NCBI RefSeq assembly: GCF_900156895.1
Contig: NZ_FTPD01000034.1
Coordinates: 139,994 to 203,993, forward strand
DNA: 64,000 nucleotides
DNA from: Mesorhizobium prunaredense
GTDB taxonomy: Bacteria; Pseudomonadota; Alphaproteobacteria; Rhizobiales; Rhizobiaceae
Direction of reading: 5' to 3'
The notes below the pieces were generated by a model that did no database searches, was not told where the DNA came from, and saw only the letters and a list, made by a program, of their open reading frames with translations. Shown one piece after another: positions 34,703 to 42,266 of the stretch. How positions within the stretch are numbered: position 1 is the first letter of the stretch; each line of letters starts with the position of its first letter. Both the position numbers and the translations under genes were made by a program.

Positions 34703-35776
34703 ATGGCATTGCTGGTTATCGACGATCTGGCGAAGACCTATGACAAGGTCACTGCCTTGACCGGGATCAACCTCTCGGTCGAGGCGGGAGAGTTCGTCAC
34801 CTTGCTCGGACCCTCGGGGTCCGGCAAGACCACCTTGCTGATGTCGCTGGCCGGCTTCACCACGCCGAGCAAGGGCACGATCCGCCTCGACGGCAAGGAC
34901 ATCACCCATGTCGATCCGGAGGACCGCAATTTCGGCTTCGTCTTCCAGGGTTATGCGCTGTTCCCGCATCTGAGCGTCGCCAACAACATCGCCTTCTCGC
35001 TGCGCGTCCGCAAATGGGAGAAGGCGAGGATCGCCGCGCGGGTGGCCGAGATGCTGTCGCTCGTCGGCCTCGACAATCTGGCCGAGCGCAAGCCGCGCGA
35101 ATTGTCCGGCGGCCAGCAGCAGCGCGTCGCCATCGCCCGAGCGCTCGCCTTCGGGCCGCGCATCCTGCTTCTCGACGAGCCGCTTTCGGCCCTCGACCGC
35201 ATGCTGCGCGAAACGATGCAGAAGGAGCTGAGGCGGCTGCATCGCGAAACCGGGGTGACATTCGTCTACGTCACCCATGACCAGGAGGAGGCGATTGCGA
35301 TGTCCGACCGCATCGCGGTGTTCAACCACGGCCGGATCATCGAAATCGGACCACCGCGCGGCCTCTACAAGAAACCGTCGACGCGCTTCGTCGCCGGTTT
35401 TCTCGGCGAGAACAATTTCCTGTCCGGCCAGCGTGCCGACGATGACGAGACGATGGTCGAAGCGTTCGGCACGCGCTTTGGCTCTACCTACGTCAAGGGC
35501 CGCCGCGAGCGGCCCGGCGACAGCTTGACCGTGTGGGTGCGCCCCGAGGACATCCGCATCGGGCAGGCGACGGGCGACGAAATCGGCTTTCGCGCGACGG
35601 TCGTCGAGAACTCCTTTGTCGGCGCGCTCGAGCGCATCCTGCTCAGGACGGCGACCGGCGAAGAGATGGTTGCGACGCTGCGTTCGGAAGTAGCAGTCGC
35701 GGCCGGACAGGTCGTCGACTGCCGGATAGATCCCTCCGCCATCGGCGTTCTGCCCAACGAAGAGAGCCACCCATGA
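34703..35776 (+). CDS. ABC transporter ATP-binding protein (PotA type)
   Basis: This 357-residue protein has Walker A GPSGSGKTT, signature LSGGQQQRVAIARAL, Walker B ILLLDEPLSALD and a switch His in VTHDQEEA, followed by a TOBE-type C-terminal domain (VWVRPEDIRIG). It powers the importer of the 30740-33555 genes, from which it is separated by the deiminase-like gene. Its stop overlaps the start of the isochorismatase-fold gene (ATGA), which ties import and breakdown together. Confidence 0.92.
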   Translation: MALLVIDDLAKTYDKVTALTGINLSVEAGEFVTLLGPSGSGKTTLLMSLAGFTTPSKGTIRLDGKDITHVDPEDRNFGFVFQGYALFPHLSVANNIAFSLRVRKWEKARIAARVAEMLSLVGLDNLAERKPRELSGGQQQRVAIARALAFGPRILLLDEPLSALDRMLRETMQKELRRLHRETGVTFVYVTHDQEEAIAMSDRIAVFNHGRIIEIGPPRGLYKKPSTRFVAGFLGENNFLSGQRADDDETMVEAFGTRFGSTYVKGRRERPGDSLTVWVRPEDIRIGQATGDEIGFRATVVENSFVGALERILLRTATGEEMVATLRSEVAVAAGQVVDCRIDPSAIGVLPNEESHP

Positions 35777-36447
35777 TCAAGGCGACACCTTTCGATTTCC
35801 CCTATGATGGCAGGCTGGTGCCTGGAAACACCGCGCTCATCGTCATCGACCTGCAGGAGGACTTCCTGTCGACGACAGGCTATTTCGCCAGGCAGGGCTA
35901 CGATCCAAGCCCGCTGCGGGCCATCCTGCCGACGGTGAACCGCCTGATCGCGGCCGCACGTGCCGCCGGGCTCACCATTATCCATACACGGCAGGGTTAT
36001 CGGGGCGATATGGCCGACATGACGCCCTACGAGAAATGGCGTCGCAAGCGGGCCGGCCTCGAGGGAACCGACATCCTCCTGCGTTCGAGCCCCGGCTTCC
36101 AGATCGTTCCGGAGATCGACGTCGCGCCACAGGACATCATCGTCGACAAGACCTGCAACGGTGCCTTCACCTACACGGATTTCGAGCATGTGCTGCGCGC
36201 CCAAGGCATCACGCATCTCCTGTTCTCGGGATGCACGACGGATGTCTGCGTGCACACGACCTTGCGCGAAGCCTGCGACCGAAATTTCCAGTGCCTGACG
36301 ATCTCCGACGCCTGCGCCAGCGGCGACCAGAGGGCGCATGAGGCCGCGCTCCACATGGTAACGGTCGAGAACGGCATCTTCGGCGCGCTGACCGACTCAG
36401 GCGCCGTCATCGCGGCGATGTCGCAACTCTCCGGCGAGGCGCACTGA
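35773..36447 (+). CDS. Isochorismatase-fold cysteine hydrolase (ureido/biuret-hydrolase-like)
   Basis: This 224-residue hydrolase has the catalytic Asp in IVIDLQEDF, the Lys in IIVDKTCNGAF and the nucleophile in SGCTTDVCVHTT. The N-terminal YDGRLVPGNTALIVIDLQ and the TRQGYRGDMAD segment recall the biuret/ureidoacrylate hydrolase branch, which splits N-carbamoyl bonds. Placed after a guanidino hydrolase, it could convert the ureido product to an amine, CO2 and ammonia. The ATG at 35773 overlaps the ATPase stop. Confidence 0.85.
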   Translation: MIKATPFDFPYDGRLVPGNTALIVIDLQEDFLSTTGYFARQGYDPSPLRAILPTVNRLIAAARAAGLTIIHTRQGYRGDMADMTPYEKWRRKRAGLEGTDILLRSSPGFQIVPEIDVAPQDIIVDKTCNGAFTYTDFEHVLRAQGITHLLFSGCTTDVCVHTTLREACDRNFQCLTISDACASGDQRAHEAALHMVTVENGIFGALTDSGAVIAAMSQLSGEAH

Positions 36448-36448
36448 A

Positions 36449-36790
36449 ATGCCACCTCATGAGACTGCCGACACGCCGGCCGCAACCACGACCAGCCGGC
36501 TTTACATCTCCCTGATGCGATTGACGGACAAGGGCCTGGCCGAGCTGGCCGGCAGCCCGGAGCGCCGGAAAATCAGCGAGGAGCGGGTTGCAGCACTCGG
36601 CGGCAGATCCATCGCCTTCTATGCCACGCTCGGCGCCTATGACTTCGTCCAGGTTTTCGAAATGCCCGATAACGAGGCCATGATGCAATATGTGCTCACG
36701 GCCCGGCGCGATGGCTTCGTCGAGCCTCTCATCCTGCCGGCATTCGACCCGCAAATCTTCGGCGCTATTGTCGAACGGGTCTTGAAATGA
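36449..36790 (+). CDS. GYD domain protein
   Basis: This 113-residue protein carries the GYD motif region (LGAYDFVQVFEMPD) and the preceding FYATLG strand. The family is a small ferredoxin-like fold of unknown function, often found beside amide- or urea-type catabolic genes. It follows the isochorismatase-fold gene by 1 bp and is the last plus-strand gene of the operon. It is probably an accessory or ligand-sensing protein; no catalytic residues are known for the family. Confidence 0.85.
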   Translation: MPPHETADTPAATTTSRLYISLMRLTDKGLAELAGSPERRKISEERVAALGGRSIAFYATLGAYDFVQVFEMPDNEAMMQYVLTARRDGFVEPLILPAFDPQIFGAIVERVLK

Positions 36791-36799
36791 CGAGCGCTC

Positions 36800-37744
36800 T
36801 CAGCCGGCGCGCACTTCCCCTGTCACGCGAGACGGAAACGCGCCGGGCTGAGGGACATCGGCCTCGCGGCGGGCCAGAGTGTGGCGCAGCAGCGCGATCG
36901 TTTCACGGCCCGCCATTGCGATCTCGCCTGGCCTGTCGATACCGACGATCATGAACTCCTCTATACCCAAGGCCGCATAAGGGAGTAGCGACACCGCGTT
37001 CTGCGCCGGCGGCCCAGCAATTTCGACCGCCTTCCGGCAGGAAGCGTTGCCGGCCGAACGGATCCGGACGGGAAGCGCGAAGCGCAGCTTGCCGGCCCGG
37101 CCGTGTTCGGCGGCGGCATTGCGCACCCGCTCCATCAGTTGCCGGATCTCGTCGAGCGAACCCGGCGTCAGCTCGAAGACATCGGCATGCCGCCCGGCGA
37201 CCCTGAGCGCCGTTCCGGACCTTCCGCCCATGCGGACGCTCACGCCGGCGCTAAGCGGCCCCTTGCGCGGCACATAGCCGCCGCTGACGCTGTAGAAGGC
37301 GCCTTCATGGTCGAACGGCCTGTCGTTCGACCACAACCGTTTCAGCAGCACCAGATATTCATCGACGCGCTGCCAGACGACCGCATGACCGACCGGACGC
37401 GTTTCGGCATCGTCGTCGTTCAGCGGCTCGCTGAGCATCCTGAGCGACAGCCGACCGCCGCTTTTCGCGTCGAGGGCCGCCAATTGCCGAGCCGCCACCG
37501 TCGGCTCGATCACACCAGCCCAATGCGTGAGAACGATCTCGAGCGAAGACGTGCGGTCCAGCGCCCGGGCGGCAATATCCATATTGGTCAGCAGCCCGGC
37601 CGGATCGTCGACGACGATTTTCTGGAAACCGATGTCCTCGATCAGCGACAGCCTTGTCGCGGTTTCCGCGAAATCGTAGAAAAACGGCGCGGTTGGGTCG
37701 GCCGGGTGAGTTTTACCGGGAACATGCGTGAACTCGATCGGCAT
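36800..37744 (-). CDS. LLM-class flavin-dependent oxidoreductase
   Basis: This 314-residue protein has a luciferase-like TIM barrel with LTHWAGVIEPTVAARQLAAL and SGGRLSLRM, as in alkanesulfonate and related FMNH2-dependent monooxygenases. The start at 37744 follows GGAGGAG by 6 bases; a longer frame from 37837 adds an unconserved leader. It converges on the GYD gene with only 9 bp between stops, so it has its own promoter. It may oxygenate the same class of compound or serve sulfur acquisition. No flavin reductase gene is adjacent. Confidence 0.85.
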   Translation of the reverse strand: MPIEFTHVPGKTHPADPTAPFFYDFAETATRLSLIEDIGFQKIVVDDPAGLLTNMDIAARALDRTSSLEIVLTHWAGVIEPTVAARQLAALDAKSGGRLSLRMLSEPLNDDDAETRPVGHAVVWQRVDEYLVLLKRLWSNDRPFDHEGAFYSVSGGYVPRKGPLSAGVSVRMGGRSGTALRVAGRHADVFELTPGSLDEIRQLMERVRNAAAEHGRAGKLRFALPVRIRSAGNASCRKAVEIAGPPAQNAVSLLPYAALGIEEFMIVGIDRPGEIAMAGRETIALLRHTLARREADVPQPGAFPSRVTGEVRAG

Positions 37745-37879
37745 TGCCATCTCCTCCATCACGTTGGGGCAAGGGGCGCGCGAAAGCGCACCGGCATGCG
37801 GTTCATTCAACTCCGATATTGCGAAACGGCAGATCACTATCCCTGTAAGTCAGGACCCGATGACTCGCTGGCTCAATGA

Positions 37880-38035
37880 TCAGGGAATAAGACCCAGAAC
37901 GACTGCCCCGGTGAACACGAACGCAAGGGCAAAGACGAGATAGGCAAAGGCTCCCGCATAGGCCGGCCGCCAAGTCTGCTCAGAACCGAGTGCTTGGCCT
38001 TTGCGGGCAGTCCGGGCGTTCTGGAAATAGGACAT
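37880..38035 (-). CDS. Small membrane protein, 51 residues
   Basis: A short frame behind GGAGG (spacing about 6) encodes a soluble N-terminus (MSYFQNARTARKGQALGSEQ) and one long hydrophobic helix (AFAYLVFALAFVFTGAVVLG) ending LIP. The reading frame, ribosome-binding site and helix make it a credible gene. I know no function. A TCTA-N9-TAGA inverted repeat lies 24 bp upstream of the start, suggesting regulated expression. Confidence 0.7.
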   Translation of the reverse strand: MSYFQNARTARKGQALGSEQTWRPAYAGAFAYLVFALAFVFTGAVVLGLIP

Positions 38036-38059
38036 GTCGACCTCCGTCTCGGCGGTTAA

Positions 38060-38076
38060 TCTATAAAATCAGTAGA
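38060..38076. promoter_or_regulatory. Inverted repeat TCTA-N9-TAGA upstream of the small membrane protein
   Basis: The sequence AATCTATAAAATCAGTAGACTT has inverted TCTA/TAGA arms around an AT-rich core, a layout reminiscent of Rrf2-family (CymR/IscR-like) boxes in rhizobia. The regulator is unproven. The gap 38036-38239 has no gene. Confidence 0.4.
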
Positions 38077-38239
38077 CTTTGTCGAGTGCTATTTTCCAGC
38101 GATCCTTGGAATTTTTTTCTCAAACCGGATCACAATTTGGTTTGTTTGCTGCTTAGCGCGGCACTTCCGAGGCCGATCGGCCCGATGCCAAAACGCCTGG
38201 CTCATGCGGGCGGAGGGGCGGGAATGGGCCAGCGGCCGC

Positions 38240-38632
38240 TTATTTGGCGGGCGGCCTGTAAGCTTCCAGACCGAACAGCATCAGCACGATCGACACCAGG
38301 AAGAACCCAACCGCCACGCCGAGCGCGATCCGGGCGTAGAGTTTATAAACGTCGCCCATGATGGTGCCGAACACCCGTCGCGCCGAGGCATCGGCTGGGC
38401 GCGATTTCTCGTCGAGGTAGAGCCAGACTTCCGTGTGCTTGGGATTCTTGCCGGCTGCGGTCGTGGCTTTCCACATCAGCGCCAGAACCATGGTCAGCGT
38501 GAGGAACGCGCCGGAGCGAAATGCAGACACCGGGTTAAAGGAGAAGCCAACCATGACGCAGCCGATGGCAAGCGAGCCGAACATGACGGCGCGCCCAATG
38601 CACCCCACAGCAACCCGCCTGATCTCGTCCAT
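38240..38632 (-). CDS. Conserved hypothetical membrane protein
   Basis: This 130-residue protein has two hydrophobic segments near the N-terminus (VMFGSLAIGCVMVGFS; SGAFLTLTMVLAL) and one near the C-terminus (GVAVGFFLVSIVLMLFGL). Between them is a soluble loop (KNPKHTEVWLYLDEKSRP). It begins MDEIRRVAV behind GAGG; a longer frame from 38686 is less likely. Unknown function; the loop would face the cytoplasm if the N-terminus is inside. The 296 bp to the next gene (38633-38928) show nothing recognisable. Confidence 0.7.
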   Translation of the reverse strand: MDEIRRVAVGCIGRAVMFGSLAIGCVMVGFSFNPVSAFRSGAFLTLTMVLALMWKATTAAGKNPKHTEVWLYLDEKSRPADASARRVFGTIMGDVYKLYARIALGVAVGFFLVSIVLMLFGLEAYRPPAK

Positions 38633-38928
38633 CGGCGCCTCGGCAACAAACTCGCCGACAATGTGCGAGCGCTGCGACCGTATCAAATCACTTTAAGGCG
38701 AATGTGCCGCCAGGACGGGTATACCTCTGGGGATTCAGCATCGTCGTGCAGGCGCGCAACTCCCCGCGCAACTTTGCGAACGCAACAGCCTGAAATACGG
38801 CCATCGACGCGGCCCGCCGGCGCGCTCTATGTTTGCATGGCAAGCCGGATCGAACCTTTCCGGCATCGACAAGCGCTGTCTCAGACAGCTGTCTCGGCAA
38901 GACATCCGGCAGAGGAAGGCTATCGGCC

Positions 38929-41078
38929 ATGCCGAAGGAGACGAAATTGAAGCCGGCGAGCGGCGCCACACTGCTGATAGCAATTGCGGCTGTCGCCGTC
39001 GACACCGAAACAACCGGGCCCGACGCCACCAAAGCACGCGTGGTCCAGATTGGCGCGATCGGTATCGCGCATGGCAAGGTCGTCCGGGAAACTCAACTCG
39101 ATCTGCTCATCGATCCCAGTGAAGCAATCCCGTCCGAGGCTTCGCTCGTCCACGGCATCACCGATGCCGATGTTGACGGAGCCGGCAGCTTCCCGGATGC
39201 ATGGGCGCAATTCCAGGAGTTCGTCGGCGACCGCATCCTCGTCGGCCACTCGATCGGCTTCGACCTGGCGGTATTGGAGCGCGAATGCCGACGCGCCCGT
39301 TTGCCCTGGAAAAAGCCTCGGGCGCTGTGCGTCCGGCTTCTTGCAACAATAGCGAATCCCAATCTGGCAGACTATTCACTGGAAACGATCGCCGGATGGC
39401 TTCGCCTGGGGATAGAAGGCCGCCATTCGGCTCTGGGCGATGCGATTGCGGCCGGAGACATCTTTGCCACTCTGATTCCGGAGTTGCGCAAGCGCAACAT
39501 CCGAACACTTGGAGAGGCCGAGGTCGCCTGCCTTGCCCTTTCGGACGCTCTCGAAGCCGGCCATCGCGCCGGCTGGGCCGAGCCGGTGTCGCGACCCCAG
39601 GCTCCGGCGTTTCAGCCGGTTGATCCCTATGCCTATCGCCACCGCGTCGGCAGCCTGATGAGCAGCCCGCCAGTGGTGGTGAAGTCGACCGAACCGACAA
39701 GGCAGGTCATCGACCTCATGGTCAAGCGCAAGATCAGCTCGGTCCTCGTGTCCGAGTGCGGAACGCCGGATCAAGCGATCGAGGCGTATGGCATCGTTAC
39801 CGAGCGTGACCTGCTGCGCCGCATATCGTCAGACGCCGAGCGGGCTTTTGACATGCCGGTCGGAACCTTGCAACGCGACCGCTGATAAGCATCCGCGCCG
39901 CCGCTTTTGCGTATCGGGCGATCGGCCGCATGGATCGGCTGAAAGTCCGCCACCTCGCCGTCCGCGACGACGACGGCATGCTGGTCGGCGTGCTTTCGGC
40001 GCGCGACCTGCTGAGGCTTCGCGCCGCCGCTGCCATCGATCTCGACGACACGATCGAACATGCCAGGGACGCCGCCGAACTGGCGGCCAGCTGGTCGATG
40101 CTGGCGGGCGTGGTACGATCGCTCCTCGGCGAAGCAATCGACCCGCGCGTGGTGGCGGAAATCATCAGCGACGAACTTTGCTCGCTTACCCGCCGCGCCG
40201 CGGTGCTTGCCGAACAGCAGATGCAGATCGAAGGTCACGGCCCGCCGCCCTGCGCCTACGCCGTGCTCGTGCTCGGCTCAGGCGGCCGTGGCGAAAGCCT
40301 GATGGCCCCCGACCAGGACAACGCCATCGTCTTTGCAGATGGCGAGCCGGATGGGCCCGAAGACAGCTGGTTCAAGAATCTCGGCGCCAGGCTCGCCGAC
40401 ATGCTCGACATCTCAGGCGTGCCGTATTGCAAAGGCGGTGTAATGGCCGCGAATGCCGCATTCCGCGGAAGCCTCGGCACCTGGAAGCGGCGCGTCGAGG
40501 ATTGGGTTCGCCGCCTGCGGCCTCAGGACCTGCTCAACGTCGATATCGTCTACGACCTTCGACCGGTGCATGGCGACACCACGCTGGCCGCGCAGTTCAT
40601 CGAATATGCGTATGACCGTGCCCACGCCGAGCCGGTGTTCGCGAAGCTGCTCGGCGAGCAGATGACGACCGGCAATCCCTTTACGGTCTTTGGCGGCTTT
40701 CAGCTTGAAAATGGCCGGCTGGACATCAAGAAGCATGGTCTCTTTGCAATCGTCGCAACCGCACGCACGCTTGCAATTCGCCACGGCATCCGCGAGCGGA
40801 GCACGCGTGCCCGGCTCGAGCAACTGATCGCGCTGGATATTGGCGGCGAGCCCGACATGAAGGCGATGCTGGCCGGCCACGCCATGCTGGTCGGCCTGCT
40901 GCTCGCTCAGCAGACGCGTGACATCTACGCCGGTATACCGGTATCCAACCGCGTCGAGATCAATGCCCTGGCGCGCGAGCAGCAGGCGCAGCTCAAGAGC
41001 CTCATCAAGCGCCTTCAGTCGGCACCCGACCTGGTGCGGGACCTGATGTTCACATCGCCGGCGACGCTCGGACAGTAA
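38929..41078 (+). pseudogene. Exonuclease-CBS-DUF294 nucleotidyltransferase fusion, frameshifted
   Basis: The N-terminal part is a DnaQ-like 3'-5' exonuclease domain with Asp25/Glu27 (DTETTG), GHSIGFDL and HSALGDA. A CBS pair follows (VGSLMSSPPVVV ... GIVTERDLLRRI), then a DUF294 nucleotidyltransferase domain (GSGGRGESLMAPDQDNAIVF) and its C-terminal helical domain. The frame breaks inside the CBS region: at 39870 CCTTGCAACGCGACCG needs one more G to read LATRPLISIRAA. Without it the product stops at 39885, and the rest, opening at 39930, lacks the nuclease. It may be a sequencing error. Start 38929 follows AGAGGAAGG. Confidence 0.82.
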
Positions 41079-41080
41079 AC

Positions 41081-41713
41081 TCAGCTGCGCGCGGCGCCAA
41101 GCAGTTGGTCGACGAGGGCGCTGCGGTCGGCCTGCACCAGGAAATCCTCATGCGCGCGCAGCAGATTCATTCTCAGGAAGTTGAAGATATAGTCGTAATC
41201 GTTGGTCAGCAGATTGGGGTGGATCGGGACCATCTCGAAAACCGTTCGCGCCAGCGGCTCGGGGATCTCGCGCACCGGGCGCGGCGGGCCGATCTGGGTG
41301 GCGGCGAGGCGCTGACGTGTGAGTTCGGCGGCGTCCTCCCAGAAAGTGGTGGGCGAGCCCTCCGGAACGGCATATTTGGAGAAGCTTGCCAAAGCGACTT
41401 TTTCCAGCGCCGCTGGCAGGCCTCGCTGGCGCAAGCCGGCGGGTTCGCGCAGCGCACCCTCCACCATTTCCGCCATCATGGCGTAGCACGCAGGGTAGGC
41501 GCGCCAGCGTGAATGGTTGAGCGCCGCCTGGAACTCCTTCTCGCTGAACAGCTTCTGCCAGTAGACCCCTGCCCTGACCCGGCAGAACTCGACGATGCTT
41601 TTCTGGGCCAGGAAGGCGGCGCGCGAATCCATGAAGTCAGCCAGTTCGTCGACGCTGACGATCGGCTGCGGCTTGCGCAGGAACTCGGGCAACAGGTCGT
41701 TCAGCAGGCCCAT
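41081..41713 (-). CDS. Conserved hypothetical protein near the DUF4212/symporter pair
   Basis: This 210-residue soluble, helix-rich protein starts MGLLNDLLPEFLRKPQ behind GGGAG. It contains YPACYAMMAEMVEGALR and IHPNLLTNDYDYIFNFLRMN. I do not recognise a characterised family. Its stop is 2 bp from the stop of the DUF294 gene, and its start faces the DUF4212 gene across a 284-bp divergent promoter region. Location suggests a role with the symporter or the CBS protein, but nothing in the sequence proves it. Confidence 0.65.
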   Translation of the reverse strand: MGLLNDLLPEFLRKPQPIVSVDELADFMDSRAAFLAQKSIVEFCRVRAGVYWQKLFSEKEFQAALNHSRWRAYPACYAMMAEMVEGALREPAGLRQRGLPAALEKVALASFSKYAVPEGSPTTFWEDAAELTRQRLAATQIGPPRPVREIPEPLARTVFEMVPIHPNLLTNDYDYIFNFLRMNLLRAHEDFLVQADRSALVDQLLGAARS

Positions 41714-41778
41714 GGCGCTCTCCCTTCGGTTTTGTTCCCAACCGATGTTGACCGTGTAACCTCCGCCACGCCGCACCG

Positions 41779-41818
41779 CCAGTCCTCTTGGCGATTCTCC
41801 AGTCCTCTCACCGATTCT
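41779..41818. promoter_or_regulatory. Two adjacent 20-bp direct repeats in a divergent promoter
   Basis: CCAGTCCTCTTGGCGATTCT (41779-41798) is followed immediately by CCAGTCCTCTCACCGATTCT (41799-41818), 17 of 20 identical. A 20-bp pitch places both sites on nearly the same face of the helix, as expected for a dimeric activator or repressor. The region 41714-41997 has no gene. Confidence 0.55.
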
Positions 41819-41997
41819 AAAGTCGTATGAACAGACGCGACAAGAAGTGTTACTCCTACAAAGTTACGGTCGGCTGATTCTATACCTGGCCGCAACATGT
41901 GCCGGAGGGCTTCCGCGTCAGCGGAAGAGGCAAGCTTTAAACGGCGCCTTGCGGTCGAGACGGTTCGCAAGCTGCCAACCAAGGGAGGGTTCAAGCT

Positions 41998-42252
41998 ATG
42001 GCGACGCCAGACCGCGTAAGTTATTGGAACAAGACCAAGAGCCTCATGTTCGTCATGCTGGGCCTGTGGGTGTTCTTCGGTTACGTCATCCACATGTTCG
42101 TGGAGCAACTCAACAGCATCGTCATTTTTGGTTTTCCGCTCGGCTTCTACATGGCCGCTCAGGGTTCGCTCATCGCCTTCGTCGTCATGCTGTTCTGGTT
42201 CGCACGGCGCCAGAACGCGATCGACGAAGAGCATGGCGTCCATGAAGATTGA
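41998..42252 (+). CDS. DUF4212 small membrane protein (symporter partner)
   Basis: This 84-residue protein has two hydrophobic helices (FVMLGLWVFFGYVIHMFV; GFYMAAQGSLIAFVVMLFWF) and a charged tail, matching the DUF4212 family. These proteins are almost always encoded directly before a sodium:solute symporter, as here, and are thought to act as its small subunit. GGGAGGG precedes the ATG. The symporter start lies 15 bp after its stop. Confidence 0.9.
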   Translation: MATPDRVSYWNKTKSLMFVMLGLWVFFGYVIHMFVEQLNSIVIFGFPLGFYMAAQGSLIAFVVMLFWFARRQNAIDEEHGVHED

Positions 42253-42266
42253 TCGGGGGAACGTCA

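Noticed and set aside
34304..35770. A 488-codon minus-strand open frame over the PotA-type ATPase gene
   Set aside because: Low-complexity composition and complete overlap with an unmistakable ATPase show it is a shadow.
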